Of a stretch of DNA of 7,472 nt, positions 1 to 6,457 are shown piece by piece. Location: NCBI GenBank assembly GCA_900553775.1, contig USEZ01000093.1, positions 1-7,472 on the forward strand, in the 5' to 3' direction. The stretch's first letter is position 1. Each line of letters begins with the position of its first letter. Made by a program: the position numbers and the translations under genes. This DNA comes from an uncultured Slackia sp. GTDB taxonomy: Bacteria; Actinomycetota; Coriobacteriia; Coriobacteriales; Eggerthellaceae. A model generated the notes under the pieces. The model did not search any database. It saw only the letters and a program-made list of their open reading frames with translations, and was not told the DNA's origin.

Positions 1-375
1 ACCGCCGTTTGCTGGATCGTGCTGCTGTTCATCGGCGAACCCGTGCTCGTGCTCTTGTTCGGAGAAGCCATCGCCGAACACGTCTATCTGCTCTACCCCG
101 TGCTTATCGCCACGTCGGCCACGGCGTTTCTCTGGTTTTTCGGCGATTTGCTCATCACGTTGCGCAACTTCCGCGCCAATTTCATCGGCAACGTCATAGC
201 GCTCGTCGCCGTCATTCCCCTCAGCGTCGTCTGCGTGAATATCTGGGGCATGAACGGCGTAAGCTTCGCCGGCATCGGCGCTTGCTTCGCGGGCGTCGCA
301 TATCTCGGCTTCGCCTTGGCCTCGGCCGTCCGCAAACAATCCGACAGCGAACAGGAGGCGCCGCGCAATGCCTAG
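1..375 (+). CDS. Polysaccharide flippase (Wzx/MATE-like), C-terminal part only
   Basis: The frame is open from the first base and ends at TAG (373-375), so about 124 C-terminal residues are visible and the start lies outside the window. The protein is very hydrophobic, with about four membrane segments (WIVLLFIG, VYLLYPVLIATSATAFLWFF, NVIALVAVIPLSVV, GIGACFAGVAYLGFALA) and a short charged tail. The WGMNGVSFAGI element before the penultimate helix is typical of the C-terminal half of Wzx-type flippases. These move undecaprenyl-linked oligosaccharide repeat units across the cytoplasmic membrane during capsule, exopolysaccharide or wall-glycan assembly. The gene overlaps the following glycosyltransferase by 8 bases, supporting one operon and translational coupling. 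The substrate cannot be told from this fragment. Another member of the MOP superfamily is possible, but the glycosyltransferase neighbour favours Wzx. Confidence 0.8.
   Translation, partial: TAVCWIVLLFIGEPVLVLLFGEAIAEHVYLLYPVLIATSATAFLWFFGDLLITLRNFRANFIGNVIALVAVIPLSVVCVNIWGMNGVSFAGIGACFAGVAYLGFALASAVRKQSDSEQEAPRNA
353..358 (+). promoter_or_regulatory. Strong ribosome binding site for the glycosyltransferase
   Basis: AGGAGG lies inside the end of the flippase gene, 9 bases before the ATG at 368. This fixes the glycosyltransferase start within the flippase coding sequence and supports coupled translation. Confidence 0.75.
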
Positions 376-1501
376 CCCTATCCGCATTCTCCACGTCATC
401 GGCGCCATGAACAGAGCCGGCGCAGAAACCATGATCATGAACCTGTACCGAGCCTGCGACACCGACAAAGTCCAATTCGATTTCCTCGTCAACGACGAGG
501 GCGACTATGATGAAGAAATTCGTTCTCGCGGCGGAAGAACGTATCGAATCCCTCGTTACGCAATCCGCAACTACCGATCCTATCGCAAAGCATGCGCGGC
601 TTTTTTCGACGCCCACGACGAATTCGCCGTCGTTCATGGGCATATAGGACTTCCCGCCCCCATCTACCTCGAGCAAGCACGACGCCGCGGCATCTACGCT
701 GTGGCGCACAGCCATGCCCAGAATTACCCGCTCTCCCCTTCCGAAGCCGCATTTCGCCTTTGCTCGTTTCCCGTACGCCGTCACGCCGATTTCTTCATGG
801 CCTGCTCGCGACAGGCGGGCATCGACCGATTCGGCATGCGCGTATGCAACGATACGAATCGCTTTTTCGTGCTGAACAACGGCATCGACCTGGCTCGCTA
901 CCGCTTCGATGCGCAAAAACGCCGCGATATGCGGGATGAACTGGGACTTTCTGAAGAAACGCCTGTTTTCGGACACGTCGGGCGCTTCGACCCGGTGAAA
1001 AACCATCGCTTCCTTCTGGACGTATTCGCCGCCGTGGCCGAGCGCGAACCGCGTGCGAAACTCGTCCTTGTGGGAAGGCCCGACGAGGACGGCGCGGTCA
1101 TGGCTCATGCCCGCGCGCTCGGCATTGAAAAAAGTGTGATGGCGCTCGGATTACGCGACGACATCGAACGCCTGCTGTGCGCGTTCGACGCATTCTTGTT
1201 CACTTCGTTCAAAGAAGGACTCGGCATGGCGGTCGTCGAAGCCCAGGCTGCAGGACTTCCCTGCCTGGTTTCCACCGGCGTTCCCAAGCTCACGCGCGCA
1301 AGCGGCCTCGTCGACTTCCTCGACCTCGAGCAGGGGGCGCAGGTCTGGGCGGACAAAGCGCTCGATATGCTCGACCGTCATCGCGGCTTCGAGCGCACGG
1401 ATGCAATCGAAAACGTGCGAGCGGCAGGATTCGATATCGCCGCATCGGCCGCATGGCTTCAAGAATTCTACCTCGACCATGCGAAGGGCTCGCCCTCCTA
1501 G
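368..1501 (+). CDS. Glycosyltransferase family 4 (GT-B fold, EpsF-like)
   Basis: This complete 377-residue protein has a normal GT4 length. The N-terminal acceptor-side domain begins with a beta-strand and glycine-rich loop (ILHVIGAMNRAGAETMIMNL, residues 7-26), the usual opening of EpsF/CapM-like enzymes. The middle carries HSHAQN (114-119) and VLNNGIDLARY (168-178). The C-terminal nucleotide-sugar domain has HVGRFDPVKNH (203-213), LVLVGRPDEDG (232-242) and FKEGLGMAVVEAQAAGLP (281-298), whose E283 and E291 make the EX7E motif of retaining GT4 enzymes. No membrane segment or signal peptide is evident, so it probably acts at the inner face of the membrane on a lipid-linked glycan. The sugar donor cannot be deduced. 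The ATG follows a good AGGAGG and overlaps the flippase stop. It is the last gene of the + strand operon seen here and ends tail-to-tail with a degenerate - strand gene. Confidence 0.93.
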   Translation: MPSPIRILHVIGAMNRAGAETMIMNLYRACDTDKVQFDFLVNDEGDYDEEIRSRGGRTYRIPRYAIRNYRSYRKACAAFFDAHDEFAVVHGHIGLPAPIYLEQARRRGIYAVAHSHAQNYPLSPSEAAFRLCSFPVRRHADFFMACSRQAGIDRFGMRVCNDTNRFFVLNNGIDLARYRFDAQKRRDMRDELGLSEETPVFGHVGRFDPVKNHRFLLDVFAAVAEREPRAKLVLVGRPDEDGAVMAHARALGIEKSVMALGLRDDIERLLCAFDAFLFTSFKEGLGMAVVEAQAAGLPCLVSTGVPKLTRASGLVDFLDLEQGAQVWADKALDMLDRHRGFERTDAIENVRAAGFDIAASAAWLQEFYLDHAKGSPS

Positions 1502-1977
1502 TCGCCTGCGTGGCAGATAATGGCGCCGAGTTCGCCGACGCCATCGGCGCAGGAACACGCCTGGGCGACGAACCCCGTGCAGTTCATGTCGGCGAAGCCG
1601 TCCCAGCGAGGAGAGCCGTCGAGGTACATGCATTGACACCGAACCCCCGACGAATACGGCGTTCCCAGGTAATGTCCGTCATATCGCCGGGAAAGCAGCC
1701 AGTTGACGAGATGCGAACGGGAGACGCCCGAAACCTTGTCGGTGCCCTCGATCCAACAGCCGTCCGAATCGAGCCTGCATGGCATCGGTTTCGGGGTCGA
1801 GCCGCCGCCGGACCCTCTCCGCCAAAGTCATCCCGAATGCAGCTCGCCCGAGACGTCCGCGTAGCACCACGCGCCGTCGGCAAAATTCCAACCAGGTTCG
1901 AAATCAGGGTCTTCCGCCTCCGCTGCACCGTCGGCATATGCCGCAGCCAGCGCATGCTTCGCAAAAGTCCCATTCAT
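1498..1977 (-). pseudogene. Remnant of a secreted choline-binding-repeat / NlpC-P60-like cysteine hydrolase
   Basis: Two open stretches lie in the same - strand frame, separated only by TGA at 1828-1830. The first (from ATG at 1977) ends in GWNFADGAWCYADVSGELHS-G-stop, which fits one choline/glucan-binding repeat pattern (GW..dG.W.Y.D..G....GW). The stop falls exactly where the next repeat needs Trp, so TGG to TGA is a plausible lesion. The second holds a degenerate CRLDSDGCWIEG, then SRSHLVNWLLSRR, YLGTPYSSG and MNCTGFVAQAC. The last resembles the catalytic-Cys motif of NlpC/P60-type hydrolases, here with Asn in the place of the usual Asp. The frame stops 24 residues after that Cys, with no catalytic His region, and no signal peptide lies upstream. 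It is therefore broken at both ends as well as in the middle. The assignment comes from remembered patterns, not a search. This remnant accounts for most of the stretch between 1502 and 2033; nothing else coding was seen there. Confidence 0.55.
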
Positions 1978-1998
1978 GCCAATACGTCCCGCAATAAA

Positions 1999-2017
1999 GC
2001 GGATACGGCTCTTCCGC
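1999..2017 (-). terminator. Weak candidate terminator after the lic-type operon
   Basis: On the - strand, 17 bases beyond the stop of the last operon gene, GCGGA and TCCGC can form a 5-bp stem with a 9-base loop, followed by TTTATT. An overlapping ACGGC/GCCGT stem competes with it. The position is right, but the stem is short and the T-run is interrupted. Confidence 0.25.
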
Positions 2018-2033
2018 ACGCCGTCTGCTTGTT

Positions 2034-2309
2034 CTACATAAGATAACGCTCGACCATGCCCTTGCCGAAATCGCTGATGCGGTAATAGACGACCACATCG
2101 CCTTGCTCGCCGAGGACGCATCTCGTTTCGTCGAGAATGCCGTTTTCCTTCGCTGTGGCAAGGGCTTCTTCCACATCGCGCAGCGTCAGCATCTTATAGC
2201 CGCCGTAGTCGGGAGCAAGCGCCTCGACGACTCCGGCGGCGCAATCCTCGCATCCGCCCACGAAGTGCTCGATGATCGCATAATGCAAAGGAACCAGTCC
2301 GTTTCCCAT
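2034..2309 (-). CDS. Small winged-helix-like protein with CEDC motif, last gene of the lic-type operon
   Basis: This 91-residue protein begins MGNGLVPLHYAIIEHF. Start choice: the ATG at 2309 is preceded by AAGGGA at 7 bases and lies 4 bases after the permease stop, so translation is probably coupled. A longer upstream frame would run into the permease gene and adds only a basic, low-complexity stretch. I do not recognise a named family. The order of elements resembles a PadR-like winged helix: a helix (LHYAIIEHFVGG), an inserted loop with C20-E-D-C23, a helix LTLRDVEEALATAKENGIL (41-59), then a beta-wing (DVVVYYRIS, 71-79) and a terminal helix (DFGKGMVERYL). A C-x2-C pair plus C64 could bind metal or respond to redox, which is inference only. 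With no signal peptide it is probably cytoplasmic. Its place suggests a regulator or accessory factor for choline uptake and activation. It could equally be a protein-binding adaptor. Confidence 0.8.
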   Translation of the reverse strand: MGNGLVPLHYAIIEHFVGGCEDCAAGVVEALAPDYGGYKMLTLRDVEEALATAKENGILDETRCVLGEQGDVVVYYRISDFGKGMVERYLM

Positions 2310-2313
2310 GGCG

Positions 2314-3423
2314 CTATCCCTTCTTTTTGCCCGAGCGGAAGATCGCGACGGGGTTTTTCGCAATGCAGAAAATACCCGCGATCATGACGAATGCGCCGAC
2401 CCACTGTGCAGACGAAAGCGGCGGATAATCGGCGGCCATGCCTCCGATATTGCACACGCCCATGATAATCCAGATGAAAAACGGCCCCCAGAACGCATAC
2501 ATGCCGTTGCATGCCATGCCGAGCGCCGTGCCGCACATCGAGTTGCCCTTGTACCAGAAAGAAAAAGCAGGCATGGCGAAAAAACCCGATATGAGAAAGA
2601 ACGCCATCGCAGGGCTCGTCGCCGCGGCACCGACAATGGCAAACAGCGCCGAAGCACCGCCGCCGATAATGGTCAGCAGGGGAAACACCACGAAAAGCTC
2701 AAGAAGGCCTGACGTGACCTGACGTATGGCGATTCCGATCCGGTAATCGATCAGCGTAGTGCCGAACCCCGCGACGCATCCTTCGAATCCCCATCCGAGC
2801 GCGGCGAGAAAAGCGAAGAAGCAGCCGGCGAGCGCTTGAGGGCCCATGGCGGCGAAGCTCGCGCCGCCGATAAGCGCCGCGGCGAGCAGGCAGATCGCAA
2901 CGCCGGCGATTTTATGCGCCTCAAGACGCTGTTTGAACAGAACCCGACCGAGCACGACGCCTAAAGCGCAATTCAGAGCCGCGATGGGAACGATGACGCC
3001 AGGATTGCCCGCCGCCGTGGCGGAATTCAGCGCGACGACGTAGGCGATGCTGGCAAACGGGCCTCCGATGGCGGCGCAAAGCATCATGATGCGTCCCGGC
3101 TTGGTTCGCACCGTTTTAACAAGGTCGCCCATCTGGCGATTCTTGGCGCACACCGCCAGCGACCATATCCCGCTGATGGAATCGTTGATTCCCGATGCCA
3201 GCGCCGCCAATGCGAAGGCGACGACGAAAGCGCCCAAGGCCGCCTGGCCCTCGCCCCATTCAGAGCCCGCAAACCACGCGCCCCACACGCCCTGTGTTTG
3301 GGCAAGCGTCAAAAAGCCGGTATACAACCCATAGCAGACGCCCGACGCCATGGCGAAAGCCAAGCCCCGCACGAAATATCTTTTCCGACGCGCTTCGCGC
3401 AACGCCTCGATGTCTTGTTCCAC
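2314..3423 (-). CDS. licB: DMT-family (EamA-like) permease, LicB-like choline/amino-alcohol transporter
   Basis: This 369-residue integral membrane protein has about ten hydrophobic segments (near residues 18-40, 60-80, 111-133, 142-164, 170-190, 197-220, 235-258, 268-290, 300-323 and 339-356). It has a short charged N-terminus (MEQDIEALREARRKR) and a basic tail (SGKKKG), as expected for a drug/metabolite-transporter superfamily permease. The GVIVPIAALNCALGVVLGR...F..RL segment at the end of the first half resembles EamA repeats. LicB permeases of this superfamily import choline for phosphocholine decoration, and the gene directly follows a LicC/LicA-like fusion, so choline or a related amino-alcohol is the likely substrate. 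Specificity cannot be read from sequence. The start is GTG with AGAAGG 10 bases upstream; an in-frame TAA just upstream rules out a longer N-terminus. The 121-base gap to the upstream gene holds only a small GCCGC/GCGGC hairpin (3448-3462) and no obvious promoter, so one transcript is likely. Confidence 0.82.
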   Translation of the reverse strand: MEQDIEALREARRKRYFVRGLAFAMASGVCYGLYTGFLTLAQTQGVWGAWFAGSEWGEGQAALGAFVVAFALAALASGINDSISGIWSLAVCAKNRQMGDLVKTVRTKPGRIMMLCAAIGGPFASIAYVVALNSATAAGNPGVIVPIAALNCALGVVLGRVLFKQRLEAHKIAGVAICLLAAALIGGASFAAMGPQALAGCFFAFLAALGWGFEGCVAGFGTTLIDYRIGIAIRQVTSGLLELFVVFPLLTIIGGGASALFAIVGAAATSPAMAFFLISGFFAMPAFSFWYKGNSMCGTALGMACNGMYAFWGPFFIWIIMGVCNIGGMAADYPPLSSAQWVGAFVMIAGIFCIAKNPVAIFRSGKKKG

Positions 3424-3544
3424 GGATTTTTCGCCTTCTTACGCCATGCCGCATCGCGCGGCGCCGTCTCGTCTGAAAACACCTGTCGCATCCGCGCACG
3501 ACAAAAGCCGCTCGCGGTCGATCGCCCGAAGCAGGCTCTTGCGT

Positions 3545-5329
3545 CTACGCCGACTGTCCCTCGCCGTCTTCGTACCACGACAGAACCCGCTCGAGATATT
3601 CGGCGGCATAGCGGTAGTAGACATAGAGCCACTCGCCGACGCATTCGCCTTGCGACTCTTTGAAAAGCGACCAGACATACCAGCACCATCCCGCCATGGC
3701 CACATGGGCGAAATTATGGCGCAGCTCCTCGAAAGACGGCGTGCGGCCGAAATAAAAGCCGAGAGCCTCTTTCGCCTGGTCGAAATCGAGCTCGCAGCAC
3801 ACCGTGAACGTTCCGAAATCGCTCGCGTAATCCGACATGCCCGAATACTCCCAATCGATCAGATACATCTTGTCCTGCTCGTCGATCAAGAAGTTGAGGG
3901 CGAAGAAGTCGTTGTGCGTCAGGCAGCGTCGCGCCTGGTCGGCGTCGATGTGCAGTTTCAAGCGCGCGGCCTGCTTCGCCATCTCGGAAAACCCGGCGAT
4001 ATCCACCTTGCCCTTCGCTTCTTCGAGCAGCGAGAGATAGGTGCATGCCTCGTCGTAGAAATCGAACGAACGCTGCGTTTCCATGGACGAATCGTGCAGC
4101 ATGCGGGCCATCTTCATGGCGCGTTCCACCTGGTCGCGGTCATGCGGGTCGAGCTGGCGCGCGTTGGGAATGAATCGCGATATCTTCCAGCCGCGCAGGG
4201 GGTCTTCGAAAAGGTAAGTGTCGTCGAGACCGAGCTTTTTCGCAAGCGATTGGGCGACAAGCTCGGCTTCGCGATCGACGATCATCTCGGTGCCCGCGCC
4301 GGGATGGCGATATACGTACTCGTCATCGCCCACGGAAAAATGGCACGAAAGATTGGTCAAGCCCTGCTTCAGCGGATAGACGTCGTGAATCTCGTCCATC
4401 GTGCAGCCCAAAACGGCCACGATGTTGTCGAACACCTCCGAATCGACGTTACGCAAGAAATACGGATCGAAATCGCGCAGCTCGTCGAGCGAGTCGAATT
4501 CGTTGATAACCCCTTCGGCATACGGGCGGATCGCCATATCGAACTCGTCGATATGGTCGACGTAAATCTGCTCCCAAAGCTTGTCCGCCGTAGCCGGGAG
4601 GTCGTATTCTTCCTCGAGGATACGCACGAACGAACGCGAGAACGCCCGGTCGAAATACACATGGCCCATCATAATCTGAGCATCGCGACCGCCGATACGC
4701 ACCGACTCGATGCGGCCGTCGGCATCGGCCTCGATGCACCATTCCTTCGTATCCCCCGCTGCGAACGTCGAGGCGTAATAGGCCCGATATACGTACGGCT
4801 CGAACGGGTTCACCGTGAAATAGTCGTCGGACGAGCATATATAGGTATTGCCCAAACGCTCGCGCACCGCCATCAGCGAAGAGTTGTTATTGCGCGACGC
4901 GTAAGCCTCGTTCACCGCGATTTTCACGCCGAACGCGCGCTCAAGATAGAAGAAATGCTCTTTCTTATACCCCACCACCACGGTGATGTCGGTAATGCCC
5001 GCCTCTTTGAGCTGGCGGATCTGGCGTTCGATCAGCACTTCGCCGCGAACCGTGAGCAGGCCCTTGGGCTTTTCGTAGGAAATCGGCGCGAAACGCGACG
5101 AAAGCCCCGCGGCCATAATCACGGCGTTTTCCACCTTGTATTCGTCAAGAGCCCGCATGCCCGCCTCGGAAAGCGCCAGCCCTTCGACCATGCCTTTGCC
5201 CGAAAGAACCTCGAGGGCGCAGACGGCATCGTCTAAGGCCATGCCGGCCTTGCGCGCGAGGGCCTGGCGGCTTTCGCACGGCTTGAGAGCCAGCGTGGCA
5301 AGCACTTTGAATTCGTTTTCAGTCAGCAC
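3545..5329 (-). CDS. licCA: Winged-helix / CTP:phosphocholine cytidylyltransferase (LicC) / choline kinase (LicA) fusion
   Basis: This 594-residue, three-part protein would convert choline to phosphocholine and then to CDP-choline in the cytoplasm. Residues 2-66 form a MarR-like winged helix: LTENEFKVLATLAL, the recognition-helix region SRQALARKAGMALDDAVCAL, then GLALSEAGMRAL. Residues 67-288 are a LicC-like nucleotidyltransferase with AVIMAAGLSSRFAP (69-82) as nucleotide loop, KPKGLL (87-92) and the acidic SDDYF (167-171). Residues 318-590 are a LicA/choline-kinase (APH-fold) domain with the GLTNLSCHF loop (323-331), catalytic HNDFFALN (472-479) and metal-binding IDWEY (491-495). All key motifs look intact. 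The start is the GTG at 5329, with GGAGG 6 bases upstream; an ATG at 5371 lacks a ribosome site and lies in the leader hairpin. LicC-LicA fusions are known in treponemes, and winged-helix versions occur, to my recollection, in other Gram-positives. Another alcohol substrate, such as ethanolamine, is possible. It leads the operon with the permease. Confidence 0.9.
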   Translation of the reverse strand: MLTENEFKVLATLALKPCESRQALARKAGMALDDAVCALEVLSGKGMVEGLALSEAGMRALDEYKVENAVIMAAGLSSRFAPISYEKPKGLLTVRGEVLIERQIRQLKEAGITDITVVVGYKKEHFFYLERAFGVKIAVNEAYASRNNNSSLMAVRERLGNTYICSSDDYFTVNPFEPYVYRAYYASTFAAGDTKEWCIEADADGRIESVRIGGRDAQIMMGHVYFDRAFSRSFVRILEEEYDLPATADKLWEQIYVDHIDEFDMAIRPYAEGVINEFDSLDELRDFDPYFLRNVDSEVFDNIVAVLGCTMDEIHDVYPLKQGLTNLSCHFSVGDDEYVYRHPGAGTEMIVDREAELVAQSLAKKLGLDDTYLFEDPLRGWKISRFIPNARQLDPHDRDQVERAMKMARMLHDSSMETQRSFDFYDEACTYLSLLEEAKGKVDIAGFSEMAKQAARLKLHIDADQARRCLTHNDFFALNFLIDEQDKMYLIDWEYSGMSDYASDFGTFTVCCELDFDQAKEALGFYFGRTPSFEELRHNFAHVAMAGWCWYVWSLFKESQGECVGEWLYVYYRYAAEYLERVLSWYEDGEGQSA

Positions 5330-5357
5330 GCGATTCCTCCATCGACGGCACGCGAAA

Positions 5358-5388
5358 ACGGCGTCTTCCATCGAAGGAAGGACGCCGT
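5358..5388 (-). promoter_or_regulatory. Stable leader hairpin upstream of licCA, attenuator-like
   Basis: In the - strand transcript the arms at 5388-5376 and 5369-5358 form a 12-bp stem with one bulged C and a UUCGAU loop, followed directly by UUU and then CGCG. It lies between the predicted start of transcription (about 5400) and the licCA ribosome site (5336-5340). The shape is that of a weak intrinsic terminator or an attenuator. No known riboswitch class was recognised. The arm sequence UUCCUUCG could alternatively pair with UGGAGGAA over the ribosome site (two G-U pairs), which would allow a switch; that part is inference. Confidence 0.5.
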
Positions 5389-5390
5389 AA

Positions 5391-5439
5391 TGCTAAATTC
5401 TTCAGCATGGTATCAGTATTCTGAACACAGGTAAACACA
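5391..5439. promoter_or_regulatory. Operator-like palindromes and 10-bp-phased repeat around the promoter
   Basis: Three elements overlap the candidate promoter. TCAG-TATT-CTGA (5413-5424) is a palindrome in the spacer. TGCTAAA-TTC-TTCAGCA (5391-5407) is an imperfect palindrome (6 of 7 pairs) at the likely transcription start. AACACA occurs at 5424-5429 and again at 5434-5439, one helical turn apart, beside the -35. Such symmetry suits binding by a dimeric winged-helix protein. Which protein binds, if any, is unknown. Confidence 0.35.
5407..5435 (-). promoter_or_regulatory. Candidate sigma70-type promoter of the lic-type operon
   Basis: On the - strand, TTTACC (5435-5430) and TACCAT (5412-5407) each match 4 of 6 bases of the -35 and -10 consensus, with an exact 17-base spacer. 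Transcription would start near 5400, giving a leader of about 70 bases before the GTG. The surrounding 60 bases are clearly more AT-rich than the coding sequence. No better candidate was seen in the 166-base gap. Confidence 0.45.
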
Positions 5440-5452
5440 AGGGTGATTCTGT

Positions 5453-5475
5453 GGGAGAAACGGAAGGAATCTCCC
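5453..5475 (-). terminator. Possible weak terminator after the DUF6541-like gene
   Basis: About 20 bases past the stop at 5496, GGGAGA and TCTCCC arms (5470-5475 and 5453-5458) can form a 6-bp stem with an 11-base loop. There is no T-run after it, so it may only be a weak or factor-assisted stop, or chance. Confidence 0.2.
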
Positions 5476-5495
5476 CGTATAAGGCGTGCCGAGAA

Positions 5496-6457
5496 TCAGG
5501 CGACGATGCGATAAAGGCGCATGCCGTCCTGTGCGAGCACGACTTCGAAACCGGGAGTCTCATCCGTTATGCCTTCGAATCCTTGCCATTCTTCGGCCTT
5601 GTAATCGGGATTCGATCGAAGCACGCCTTCGTCTTCGTCGAGAAGCAAGACGTAATCGGCATCAAGGGAATCGAGCGCGTTTTTCACCTCGTCGTCGGAA
5701 GCGACATCGCGCAAACGCTCGCGAATGATCTCGCTCTCCCGCTTCTCGTCTTCGGAGCCGTAGCCCGATATATAGCGATAATACAGATTCGTGTCGTCAG
5801 CCCCGTATGAATACATCGAGCCGTCGTAAGGGATATTGACCAGCAGGGCGTCCTCTCCCACGGCCTGCTTCGCCTCTTCGATGAAACGCTGCTCTTGGAC
5901 ATCGAGGGGAACGGCGGCACCCGTCGAACCGACGGCGGTCGCATTGGCGCGCAGCCAAGAATACACGTTGCCCTGGGAAGGAGAAAACACCGCCAAGCAG
6001 AAAACGCAGCATAGGATCGCGGCGCCGGCGATGGCCGGGAAACGGCTTTCCGACGAAAAGCCGAGACGGTGCGCGAGTTCAGCGCCCGCACGCCACAGGC
6101 CGTAAAGGCCGTATGCCGCCACAGGCACGCCGACGATCGCCATCGTTGCGGCGATGCGGTAATAATCCGTATACCAAAAGCCCGCAAGCGCATGTTTCAA
6201 CACCCCTTCGCTTCCGTACGTCGAAACGAAAACGACGCCGAACAAAACGTACGCGCATGCGATCCAGCGGCACTCGCGGCGGACAAGGCAGCCCGCCGCG
6301 CCGAGCAGCACCGCGGCAGCAAGCGCATACTGGGGTATGAAAGTATTCTGCGAAAGGTTCAGCGCGGCCGCGACGGCATCGGGCAGCGAGCAGACAGCGT
6401 CCCACTGGAAATTGATGACGCCCTGAAGAAACGGGGCCTTGTACAGCACGAACCAAA
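5496..6457 (-). CDS. DUF6541-like membrane protein, C-terminal fragment (frameshifted)
   Basis: This is the downstream part of the gene that starts beyond the right edge, now in another frame. Coding-quality sequence begins near 6455 (WFVLYKAPFLQGV) and ends at TGA (5496-5498), about 319 residues. It contains several membrane segments (ALAAAVLLGAAGCLV, WIACAYVLFGVVFVST, AATMAIVGVPVAAYGLYG, AIAGAAILCCVFCLAVF). These are followed by a soluble, probably extracytoplasmic tail of about 150 residues carrying VNIPYDGSMYSYGADDTNLYYRY and YVLLLDEDEG. This layout, a many-pass N-terminal body with a C-terminal soluble domain, is what I associate with DUF6541-like proteins of Actinomycetota; the function is not established. 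The frame stays open upstream to 6818, but that part reads as a shadow (Arg-rich, no membrane pattern). This fragment alone lacks the N-terminal body, so it is probably non-functional unless the frameshift is a sequencing error. Confidence 0.7.

Noticed and set aside
221..1108. A 295-residue open frame on the - strand opposite the glycosyltransferase
   Set aside because: It is antisense to conserved GT4 motifs, has low-complexity Arg-rich ends and no domain or ribosome site. It is a high-GC shadow.
1523..1550. GCGCCGA/TCGGCGC inverted repeat as a + strand terminator for the glycosyltransferase
   Set aside because: There is no T-run after it and it lies within the coding remnant on the other strand, so GC-rich chance symmetry is likely.
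1584..1973. Alternative - strand frame of 129 residues across the remnant
   Set aside because: It bridges the TGA but lacks any repeat or catalytic motif. The motifs lie in the other - strand frame on both sides of the TGA.
1177..2046. A 289-residue + strand open frame crossing the end of the glycosyltransferase and the remnant region
   Set aside because: Its first third overlaps the glycosyltransferase C-terminal domain in another frame, its composition is Arg/Pro/Ala-rich, and no motif is seen. The remnant on the other strand explains the region better.
3350..5236. A 628-residue open frame on the + strand opposite licCA
   Set aside because: It is longer than licCA but is rich in Arg, His and Leu, has no recognisable motif, and is the mirror of a GC-rich coding gene. 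The opposite strand carries clear catalytic motifs, and this frame has no convincing ribosome site.
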